A stretch of DNA of 64,000 nucleotides from Gonapodya sp. JEL0774 (Eukaryota > Monoblepharomycota > Monoblepharidomycetes > Monoblepharidales > Gonapodyaceae), in NCBI GenBank assembly GCA_027604505.1, contig JADIIX010000030.1, positions 62,001-126,000 on the forward strand, written 5' to 3'. Below the pieces are notes generated by a model. The model did no database searches. It was not told the origin of the DNA and saw nothing but the letters and a program-made list of their open reading frames with translations. Below, one piece after another: positions 34,771 to 45,558 of the stretch. Position 1 is the stretch's first letter. The number at the start of each line of letters is the position of its first letter. The position numbers and the translations under genes were made by a program.

Positions 34771-36329
34771 ATGCGACTTCGTACTGTACATAAAATGGCA
34801 ACTGCCCCTTTGCAATTATTAGCGAAGCGGCACACGATTCTCTTCCTGTCTATGTTGATTGCCATCATCTTCATTCGATCGACGGATTGTTTGCCGTTTT
34901 CGTCAGATTCTGGCTCCCCACCAGCATTCGGTTTCCACCTGGACTGGAGCGTGGTCTCGCCGAGCAGAATAAAGTCATTGCTAGGATCGGAAACAGCTTC
35001 TAACAACTGTTTTGCTGAGTTTTACACTGTGGGAAGCTCCACCTTTGACCCCATGAAGGTATGTCAAAGTAATAGTATCACGCTGGGGAGAGAGCCCTTT
35101 CGATGATTCTGCGTGATTGAGCAAGTACTTTGTTGCATTTGAGAGGTGGAGGATAGGTCTAAATCTGTCGTGGTGAGTCGACTTCATCGCCATACAAGTA
35201 AATCACCTATCATATCCCGAGACTTTCAGGCCGCTGGATCATCCTGCCTCTTTCTCTCATTGGAACCGTGGTTTGGACTGTCCTCGGATGTTATATCGGA
35301 TGGGGATGTTACAGCCGTTGCCGCTGGTTGCAATCGTGCGAATGAACTGGGAGTTGAAGTTATTCTTCGGTTTGCTCACGAAATGGTACGACTTCGTGAA
35401 TATTTTGATCTCATTTTGGGCAGCTTTGGAATACCGTATTCCGATCGACATGTAATCCCTGCCACCCCGTGTCGCTTCCTCCACCTAACCTCTCCTCAAC
35501 GCGATTCTGAACCCACATTGTTACATGTTACAGAATGCAAACTGGTATCCTTGGGGAAGTCGTGCCGGCGAAGGAGCCTATGTGGCTTCTTTTAGGCGAC
35601 TTGTCACCATATTAAGAACGCAGCTCACTCATCGCAACATGACCTACACACTTTGGGCACCACAAATGTGGAGTTGTGAAGGAAGAGGTCCAGCTGAAGA
35701 TCCTTGTAAGTGGAATCTAATGGCAAAATGGGGGAGGAGATTGCAACTCACGCTCTGTTGACTTTTTTTTTGCAGATTCTCGGTGGTACCCAGGTGACGA
35801 TGTGGTGGATATAATTGGTTTCTCGTTTTTCCATTTCCCGCGTTTTCCGTCTCCAAGCAATCCTTTGCTGAGGCCTCTATCGCAAAATCCTGCTCCCAGT
35901 CGCATGTTTTACAATGAGGTGCGAGGAAGACCAGGCAATTCATTCTGTGACTTTCGGGAGGTCTTCGGCAACAGAAAATGGTTTTCCAAGCCTCTTATTG
36001 TGGCAGAAACTGGCGTAGGATGGGTACCTGATGTTGGTGATGAACAAATGGAGCTTGCAATTAAACGCACTTGGTGGAGGGAGTTAATGAGTGCTAATAT
36101 GGGCGACGACCCGTTGAACATCAAAATGTTCATGTGGTTTGAGTTTAACAAAACTGAGCAAGGTTTCACAGGAAGTAAGTACAATTACACAGTAGTGTTC
36201 AGCTTAGCTGATGAGATTCTGAATTATCCAAAGGGGAATACCGCGACTTTCGAATACTTACTGGGAGTAGCTCAGTTCGTGATGCATTCATTTCAGACCT
36301 CAGAGAGTTTGCAAGGTGATGCAAATTAA
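34771..36329 (+). CDS. secreted glycoside hydrolase, GH26-like (mannanase family)
   Basis: The N-terminal signal sequence contains ILFLSMLIAIIFI near residues 18-30. The core has EVILRFAHEM joined across an intron to NANWYPWGSRAGEG, the GH26 acid/base signature (H-E-M-N...W-P-W). Later comes PLIVAETGVGW with the probable nucleophile Glu, and IKMFMWFEFNKTEQ near the end of the barrel. GH26 enzymes are mostly endo-beta-1,4-mannanases and some act on mixed glucans. A plant-litter polysaccharide role is inferred from the family. At least four exons. No carbohydrate-binding module is visible. The start could instead be the second Met at 34795, which would place the signal nearer the terminus. Confidence 0.8.
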
Positions 36330-36913
36330 AACATGTGTTGGATTTCTACCGGTGGGGGAAATGCTTCCACTTTTGAGATTGATCGCATCAGAAGAGTTGC
36401 AGTTTCCATCACTGCCGCAGACATTCCTACTCTCTCTGAATTGTTCGAATTCGAATATGTGTCGTCTCTTTTGACTGTGTGCAAGCGCTGACTCTCATCC
36501 TTCATGAGGGTCTCTCGTCCAGCTTCGTCTTCATCGACGACTCGGCGCTTTGCACGTACGTGGTCGTCGCAATGTTGACAAACTGGTAGACGGCAACTAC
36601 GATTGTTAGTCACGAAACACAAGGTGAGGAGTTTGTCTAGTGCCGGACTCAGAACCATCATCACAGCACAAGAGGTGAGAAATCTGAGGATTAATGATAT
36701 GGAGTTTGTGACGAGAAATGCCTTAGAGATCTATTCCGGCAATCTTCTCAAGCTATCAGTTGTACTATTATCAATTAAATCGATCGTTCTGAAAACAAAA
36801 TATGAGCCAATCGTTGGGTATTAAGAGAAGCGGTCGTCAATCATCGTCACTGTGCATGAGGAGTCGGATCAAGAGTCACGGAAGCACACATCCGCAACAA
36901 TGCCGACTTCAAG
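36330..36913. other. convergent intergenic region between GH26 and KAT14-like genes
   Basis: Holds the duplicated coding scrap (36361-36594, listed separately). The rest (36595-36913) is AT-rich with no coding region that I can support. Confidence 0.5.
36361..36594 (-). pseudogene. duplicated fragment of the KAT14-like coding exon
   Basis: About 234 bp clearly homologous, in the same orientation, to 39156-39390 inside the giant exon of the neighbouring gene. Shared translated pieces include RAKRRVVDEDEA, VKRDDT.SNSNN.ER and LMRSISKVEA. It carries substitutions and small indels, has no start or splice context of its own, and sits just 3' of the parent gene's stop. Read as a decayed partial duplication. 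Confidence 0.8.
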
Positions 36914-39900
36914 TTACCTTCCCCTCCGCCGCATGAAATACGCGTTGTTCTCTCCCGTGAAATTACTTGCAGGTATATACTTGTTATAGAATCCAACTAT
37001 GAACTCCTCTGCTTTGAAGCCAAACTCTTGGTAAAGAATCATCGCGGGATTTTTTGTTTGCACGTGTAGTGTAATGTCATGTGGTTTCACAGTCTAAGAT
37101 CAAGGGATTGGGTCATTGAATTGGGATCAACATCTCCGAGTGGCGAATACTCACTTGGATCAACCACCACAACATCACTCGACCGATCCCGCACTTCTCC
37201 CAACCTGGCAATACTCCTACGTACGAGATATACCCTTGAGGGTTCATCAGTGCACATCCAACTACGAGTTGATCATAAACACAAACAACCGAAAAGTCGG
37301 GATATTTCAAGTGTTCAGAGACTATGACAAGTGTCTGTCAATAGTGCTCTGTTGCTACCAAATACATCACTTACCGTCAATTCCACTCCAAAAAATGTTT
37401 GAGAGCATCCAATTGCATTGGATGACCCATTTCTGGTCAAGGTAAAGAAATTGTAAAGGTTTACGTTCTCGTGGCTCTCCCCCCGCCTTCAATATGACAT
37501 CTTCCAGCAGTTGAGCGTGTGGAGATACAGTCTCCATATCTTGAAAGATGAGCGGTTTGAGAGAGCGGCCCGTGTAGGGACTGATTCTCGATAAAAGCGG
37601 TTCCGGGGGGCGACCGTAAAGTTCGTGCCGCAAACTTGCACCATTCGATTGCCGCCAAGAGGATGATACACCACCATCAAATTGGTTTGATTCCATGCGA
37701 GAATCCCTGCGCTTACTGCCCATGGCTGAGGTCATGACCTGTCCAATGTAAAGAACTTCGTTGGCCAAACGGGACTTCCGAGGGATAGATGCTATATCAG
37801 CCTCCGATTCGGAACTGCTTGCTTCTGAATACTCAATTACTGTCGGAAGTTTACTTCCAGATGCTCTTCCGTGTCCACTCGGAAAATCATCAACATTCGG
37901 ATCGATCTACGTCAACATTTATAAACCGGGTGCTCACAACAACTGACCCATACACTGACTCACCTCAAGCAATTGTTTCTGTTTCTTGGTCTCTTGAGTT
38001 TGGCCATCAGAAGGCTCCAAAATGACCGTTTCTAATTGATTGGGAGTGTCGTTCTGCAGAACAGGTGGACGAAAGGTGATGTACCATTCAGATTCAAAGG
38101 TTCGTTGATAAGTTCTCTTACCGGCCTCTTCCGCTTCTTTTGTAAATCAGCTCCTTCGGCAGTCGTTGTGACTGATTCGTGGGGAGTACCAGGTACCGAC
38201 GAAGGAGCCGGAACTTGTACAAATCGGTTCGCCGTTGTTACCGTGGACACACGCCCCACACTTTGAGAACTATTTCCCCGTGTACCCCTCCCGAGACCCC
38301 TCCCACGCAGCGCTATTGATGGTGTATTCGCCACTTCTGCATGCGACAGCCTCAGGCGGACATTTTGCAACTGTCCAACTTCTCCCTGCGCGTTCTGAGT
38401 AAACGCCCCAGATCTTCTTCCCTGTCCCGGTTCCGACAGTGTTTGCACGCCAGGAGCCACACCAGCCGACGTCGAGTACGCATGTACTTGAGGTAGAAAT
38501 TGATATTGAATGCTGCCGTTTGACAATCCCTCTAAGAGGACTTGGCGCGAATGCTGTGTTGGCAGACTAGCAATAAGGCCGGTGACAGTCGAGTTATACA
38601 TCGCGTTGTTTTGGCCAAAAATTGAGAAGTTCGGATGATCACTTGGCTGGATTAATGGAATGCGGGCGTATGTAGCACCTTGAGCAGGGAATTGAGGATT
38701 CTCTGTCCGTAATGGATGCTGCGTCTGAATTTCCCGATTATTGATCGTGGGGACAGAGTTTACTTGCAAACGGGACGAATTTGCTGTGACCGAGGGTACG
38801 ATTGATGAGCTTTGGGTCACAATCCATCCCAAATCCGCTGAATCCTGCGTATCTATTGTACCCGAAGGGTTGTTAACGGATTTTCCAAGGTTTCCACTAG
38901 TTCCAGGATTCGCCCCTCGCCAAGCTTTTCGGATACCACCACGCTGAATTGTCGTTCGACGACTGCCGATGCTGTTATTAATCGATTCGGATAGGTCCTT
39001 CTCCATGGTTGATTTCGATGCACGAATATCTGTATCCAGAATCGAGCCTGACGCAAGAACTTCCGTTTCCACAATCGTTGAAGATATAACATCATCCGTT
39101 TCCATCACATATTCTTTTGCAATGGCTTCAGTGTTCATTGCTGATTCTTGGAGAGATGCTTCCACCTTCGAGATTGATCGCATCAAAGGAGTTGCAGTTT
39201 CTGTCGCTGCCGCAGGGGTTCCGTCTCTCTCTAAATTATTTGAATTCGATTGTGTGTCGTCTCTTTTGACTGTCTGCACCCGCCGACTCCCATCGTTAAT
39301 GAGGGTCTCTTCCACCGAATCAGCTTCGTCTTCATCGACGACTCGACGCTTTGCACGTGGTCGTCGCAATGTTGACAAACTGGCAGACGCCATAGTCTCA
39401 TTGCCCGTTGAAGGTGCTCGTGACCGTTGCCGAATCCGCATTTTCTGAACTTCAGGTTCGGCACTTTCCGGAACAGGATTTCCCCCATCACTGCGAGCTG
39501 GTGTGTGCCGACGAGTTTCCTCATCATCGCCACTCCATAGCTCAGAGTATCGTGGGTCGGTTGCTGATTTACGACGGAGTGAAGACCGTGCTGGAGCAAT
39601 TGGACTATTCGAACGTGTTGGAGGCCGGGAGACCCGTCTTGATCGACGTCGACCAAGCACATCCGACTCATCTGAAGAAGGCTGTGATGAAACCTCTGAT
39701 GCAGATAACTCTGAAACAGTAGCTGGTACAGATGAGCGCTCGTCATCAAATCTGTCTGAACGAAGGGGCCCGTGGTATTCGTCCTCAGATGAGCCATCAA
39801 GATCGTCCCTTCCACGCCGTCGTGAGCCACCCTTGCCTCTCCCCCGAGGAATACCCCGCCCACGACCACCACGAACTCTTCCTCGCCCACGCACACGTCC

Positions 39901-42900
39901 CTTCAAAGTTTCGTGCCGCTCCTCCCGCTTGCTTGTTTCAAAGTCTGATGTAATCTCTGTCCCAGATGTGTCTTTGCTTTTTTCTTCATCAGACCCAAGA
40001 TCATGCACAGCACGCAGTGAATTATTTTCTCCCTCTTCTTTTCCAGATTGATGCGCTATCTTATCCGAATCTGCGACAACGAGGTCTCTCGAGGCTGAGG
40101 ACAACAGCTCCAGGACTCTCTGTTGTGATACTGTGGGCGGATTGTGTAACTGAACTCCATTGACGGCAATATCCGATTCCAGGCTGTTCACACCGGTGTC
40201 AAAAAGATTAACAACATCTCTCTTTTGGATTCGAGATGAACCTCCACCAAACGCTACACCCTCGGGCACTTGAGTTGCTACTCTCTCATTCGATAATATT
40301 CGAGCAGGAAGGTCCCTCTCAACGTTTATATTCATCTGCGCTGACACCTCAGGTTTGTCAATTGCCCCAAATGTGGAGAGTCCTGGAGTAGCAGAATAGC
40401 CTGAATGCACAATTTGAGACACAGATTGTCCTGAAAGTATCCCTGCCGCGATTCCCAAAGCGAGAAGGCTGGACGCCACGGTTGCTGACGGTCCTTCGAC
40501 AATCGACTGGCGTGAGGGAACCGAATCTTCCCCAGCCGATGCCAACGTACGCGTGCCACGACGAGCAGTCGCTCGACGTTGATTGCTTGATATGTCCTCC
40601 AAGATGGAGGAAGCTGACTGAGAGGTACGCTTGTTACCGGTGCGCATCCCAACTCTATCCATCGCAACGACACGGTCAGATTCCCGAGTCGGCATTGTCT
40701 TTGGCGGATTGAGGATATGAGTCATCTCTTCTTGTTCAAATTGCTGTGAGATGATCGACGGAGAGGCAACCAATTGCTCAGCGTGACGGACTCTAGAAGC
40801 AGAGAGCAATGTTGAGGTTGAGGGAGAATCTTCCCTCTGTCGTTTCTTCGACGTTTTTGGAGGAACAGGGGATCGAGGCAATTCTACAGTAGTTAGCCCA
40901 GATGCTGGTTGCACGTCGATGTCAGATTTCCCTGTTTCTATTGACAGAGATGGTGACACAACTTTCAGGGCAGGTTTTGGTTTCGACAATTTCTGATCCG
41001 AGAGGTCAGAATCTTTGGAGTTGAACCCTTGTCTGCCTCCGTTGGGCGACTCCTCACTGAGATTCCAAGCCGCATCTTGCAAAGGCAGTTCCAGATCGCT
41101 TGGTCTGAGTCTCGGCGTTGTCTCAGCCTCAGATGTATCATCCTTGGAAATGCATGGTGATGCAGCTCCGTCTGTCACAATTTCGGGTGGCGTCGACGGT
41201 CGAGATAGTTGGTGTTGCTGAGGTGCCAGGTCGACAGGAGTCACAGAGCCTGCCCGTTGGGAATCCGAACCAGTAGGAGAAGCCCCAAGATCAACGCGCA
41301 CATGGGACAGTTCCCGTTGCTTGACGGACTGGTTATTTGGAACAGAACTGCCCAAGCGAGCCGAAAACATAGATGTTGCAATTGTCGATGCCTGCGACAC
41401 ACGTGGCGCAGACATCCCCGAAGGTTGCAAGTCCCTATTTACTGATTCTGTCGATGGAGATCGATTCTTACGTGTTGATGCCGGTCGCGGCGACGGATCT
41501 GCATCAGGGGTCAACTCATCAACTATGGATGACACTGGTACAGCTACTTCTGTTTTTAAATCATCGTCGACTGCACGAGACTGACCCCAGGAAGTTGATG
41601 TTCGAGTCGGAGTAGATTTACGGGGGGATTCAACGCTGAATCCTGGAGCCAGGTCATCTGACGCAATTAGAACCGGGGTAGTCACGTCTTCCTGTTCAAC
41701 AACCGATGGATCCGGAGGTCTCGATCGACCCCGGCGAGCCGAAACTCTCTGGGTCGAAATTGTCACAGGGATAGATGTCGCAGTTACGGGAATCCCGACG
41801 TGAGGTGTCGTGGCTTGCAACGTAACATCTTCCGCACCACTCTCTCTTCCCACAACATCCTTGATTCCGGCAGATAACTCAGTGGTGGTTATCCGACCCC
41901 GAGAAGTGGCAGCTCTCCCTTTCACAGCCTTTCGTTTTGCGACCCTGCTGGCCTTTACATCCAAAGCTTTTTCTTGCTCAGGATCGGACACAAAATTGCG
42001 CTCCTGGTCGAGACTAGCAGATTCAGACATTGGAACTTGTTTCGAATGCCTTCCGCGCTTTCTATCCGACATAATCCTCTCGCCAGAATCTGCGACCGCT
42101 GTTGGCTGAGCTTTCATTTCAGAGCCTGATACGCCTCCACCGTCTCCCCGTGTCTCTGAGATTGGCTCAGTTAGCGGTGGCACTGAAACGACATCATCAC
42201 CCAAAGAACTTATGAAGGGCTTCTCTGAACTTTTGTCAAGCAGTCCATCCAATCCTGGCATCACAAGTTCCCCCAATTGGACGAACTTCCAAGATCGCGC
42301 GAATCTTCCCCGCTTCTTCGCAACGTCTCGTCGAGCCAAAGGAAACACACGCTCATCGTCTACAGGTAAATCAAACTTGGTATGATTTCCAAAAGCGAAG
42401 TCTGTGACCACCATGTCTGCTGTAGACTCGACCACGGTGGATGAGGAATGTGGCCGTGGTGAGGAGCCGGCCAAGCAATTTGGGGGAAGAACATCGATGG
42501 CTTGAGAGCTTGTTGACACCAACAATTGGAGACTTTCCGCTGGAATGGCCGAGGCACTTGAGCGGAACGGCTGACCACTTGCGAGACTCAGAGGATCAAG
42601 CGGTCCAGGCGTGACCAAATCGTTCGCGGCTGGTACTGAAAGAAGGGCTTTCATTGCTCGCCTGTCCCTCCCAATCACCCTCTTTCCCAATCCGGACAGC
42701 AACGGCGGCCGGTCCCTGTCAACTGCTATCGTCGCTGATGTGGCAGCCGCAGTATCTGCCTCCTCCTCCGCCTTAACATTGACATCTTCGAGAGCCAGTC
42801 CTCGCAAATTGATTCGTCTTAAACTTCGAACGTTCTTCTGTTCCACATTTTGCTCCCCCACTGACTCCAATCGTCCCTCTGATAATGCATCCAACTCCAC

Positions 42901-45402
42901 CGTGTCCGAATGAGCACCAGTCTCTGACCCCATCACCTTGCCCCGTCTTAAGCTGGTCAAACTTGGCGCAGTCGGAACCAGACTAGGCGGCGAGTGCCCT
43001 GTGACCGGCGAAGGCACGGGAGGGACAAAATTAGGAGCAATATGGACAATGTTCGCACCATCTTTCTCGTCTTCCGATCCGTTCATGACCGTATCCAATA
43101 GCACGTCACCATTTGCCCCGTCTACGCCGCCCCTCGGATTTGGGCTCGATCTCACACCATTTCGCTTGGAACGCGCGGCGATCAATGAGGCAACTGTTTC
43201 ACTGAGAGAAGATACCACTTTTGGTGGAAATGTCTCGGTGGCAGCCGGAGGGTGTCTGATTGGTGAGGGTGCCACAACTGTAAGTCTTGTTGTCTCGAGA
43301 ACCGCAACCCCTTCCATTTGCTGCTCGGAAAGTCCCTCTCCTCCTGCCCTCCTCCCTGACGTCCTTTTGGGTAAAGCTGTCCATATGTTCATTTTCTTCT
43401 TTGTGAGTTGTGTTGATTTGGCGACTGCGGTGTTGACCCGGCTATTCCCATCTTCACCTCCACCCGTCACGGATTCGGCAGACGGACCATGGATAGTCTT
43501 TTCAACGTCCATGGCATCATCATCACCTGTCCCTTGCACCACGGTGTCTGCAGGAGCCGAGTGTGCGTTCAATATGTCGAGTTCAGTATTGCTCTCCCCG
43601 CCCTGTCCCCCCCCCTCAATTTCACTGGAACTGGAACTGGAGGTGGAATATTCAAACTCCGTTAGGTCAGATCCATCTGAATCTACACTTCCTCTCCGTA
43701 CGTCCTTGCTCCTCGCCCTCGGTATTCTCACCGCAATTGACTTGTTCTTCCCGTTGTCCGTATCGCTTTCTTCTTTTCGCTCTGCGAGCTCGTCCTCGAG
43801 TTCATCCCAATTCTCACTCTCGCTCCCATCGCTAGAACTCGACACGTCCATGCTTCCTGAGCTCTCTCCGTGCCGTGGCGAGGACGACACACCAGCAGCT
43901 CTTCGTCGTTGAGATTGGCGTGGGCGAGATTGTGCGGATCGTTCGGGTAAGTGTGGAGACGAGGGAGCTGGCTTGGTGAGGCGTCGGGAGGAGGCGCGAC
44001 GTGGAGGTAGGTGAGACCGCGAGGGAACGGTTCCTGCGATTTGCAAGTAAGATGGATGGCTGTGAGTTGGAATGTAAATGACATTGTGGCTCACCAGAGT
44101 GAGCCTTAAGCCTGGTAGCAGCAGATGAAACAAGTGACGGTATGTCCCCTGCACTCAGAAACATGGTGATAATTGTTCGTCAAAGAAACCGATTTAGATG
44201 GTAGAATCAGCGACAGGCGCGTTTCTCACTTACTACTGCCAGGCTCTATCCACGGCTGCTTGAGAGCCCACAGCCGCGGCTGCACACCCGGCATAGGTAT
44301 TGATTCGAACAGGTCAGGTTTCTCCGAAACGCGAATTTTGGCGGTATTCTCCCAAGTGTGTGATTCTTGAGTGGAGCAGGAGGAAAGAGTCAGTGGAGGC
44401 TTTCATTGAATACCCAAACAGTGTCCGCCTACTAATCCCCATAAAGCCTGCTAAGACTTATATTTCCAGGGTCTTCCTGGAACATCTTCGTTGTGGAGCT
44501 CCTGTTCTCTCCATCTCATGTGCCCAATTCTCACGGAACCTTCGTCCACCATAACTCAACACTTACTCTTCTCTCCAGGTCTTAAATAGTCCCAATTTCT
44601 GTCAATAAAATCAGTCAAGTCGGTAAGAACGAAAAAGCGCCGACCGTTCGGTTGGAGGACGCCCTTAGTTGTCTCGCGGGTCACTAGGGGGCTGTTGGGG
44701 GTCTCTGGGGACGAGGAACTGGAGGGTGGTGTTGGTCGAGCCACATTACACTGACTACTACCAGAGAGTTGTACAGGATCGGGTAAGTCTGGGTAAGCGA
44801 CATGGAGGTTGTAGAAAGCTAGGTGGACAGTAGTTGACCAAGGCATGATGACACGTTTCCAGTTATTGAGCTTCGGAGGGCGGGATTCAACTGGTAGCGC
44901 AGAGGAGCACACAGCGCACGTGAAAGTGTAGTAGATGTCTCCCGCTAAGTGGGCCTTGGAAATGACGCAGTTTGGATGGAAAAGCATCCAGCATTTGTTG
45001 CATTTGAACATGTGCTTTGGGGGATTTCCTGCTTTCATGCCACGCCCGCAGTAGCAATAAGTATCTTGTTCGTTTGCAGAGTGTTGGTCGTCTACCCATG
45101 TTAGTTTGGAGGGCTAAGAATGGGGAAATGTTGCAATGCCCAGTTGGTGAGTTTTGTGGTCACAATGGTGGATAGAAACCAGGAAGACCACAATGACCAC
45201 ATTCATACTGATGAATCTATCTTGTCGTGCCCAATCTCGATCGTTCCTATGTTGGTTCGCCCCTTCCACCCCGCCTAAAACAAATATCCATTGTTTTATC
45301 TCACCCCACCGTTGTCGAGCTCACGTCATAAGGAAGCTCAGGTAGCTCCACGGGCAAAACCCAGTCCGGTGCTATCTCCGTCACGCGCGCTTTCTGTTTC
45401 AT
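36914..45402 (-). CDS. KAT14/ATAC2-like GNAT acetyltransferase with giant disordered insertion
   Basis: Exon 1 (MKQKARVTEIAPDWVLPVEL, 45402) splices to a PHD-like zinc module: TYCYCGRG, MFKCNKCWMLFHPNCV and YYTFTCAVCSSA. Next come FFVLTDLTDFIDRNWDYL and, after an intron, HTWENTAKIRV, matching the N-terminal domain of animal KAT14 (CSRP2BP). One exon (38032 to about 44050) then encodes nearly 2,000 disordered residues rich in Ser/Arg/Glu, with an RGG-like patch (GRVRGRGRVRGGRGRG). The C-terminal GNAT domain has SPYTGRSLKPLI, NIFWSGID, YPDFSVVCVYDQLVVG, the acetyl-CoA loop PGWEKCGIGRVML, and TLHVQTKNPAMILYQEFGFK followed by AEEFIVGFYNKY, again KAT14-like. In animals KAT14 is a subunit of the ATAC histone acetyltransferase complex. 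Length is about 2,500 residues against under 800 in human. Confidence 0.86.
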
Positions 45403-45558
45403 CAGCCCTCCTGATGAGATTTAATGTTGAAAGTGTGCAAGTGTGCAAGTGCCGTTTATATTCCTAGACCTTTGATATGTAGTTTCCTATTGCTCACATA
45501 TGACCATCTTCGGAAATTTGAACCCAGCGTTTTAAGGGTGACAAGTGGGCGCTAAGAT
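45403..45558. promoter_or_regulatory. bidirectional promoter, KAT14-like / PHD-SET
   Basis: A 156-bp gap between start codons at 45402 (-) and 45559 (+). It holds an imperfect direct repeat AAGTGTGCAAGTGTGCAAGTG (about 45429-45450), a candidate control element. Both genes encode chromatin proteins. Confidence 0.45.

Noticed and set aside
39503-40051. 182-codon plus-strand frame rich in Ser and Arg
   Set aside because: Shadow of the opposite-strand KAT14-like exon.
42938-43912. 324-codon plus-strand frame
   Set aside because: Exactly antisense to the disordered KAT14-like exon, in which low-complexity codons keep the other strand open; no domain.
45429-45450. CRISPR-like direct repeat
   Set aside because: Only two to three short units without spacers; treated as a possible promoter element in a eukaryotic genome.
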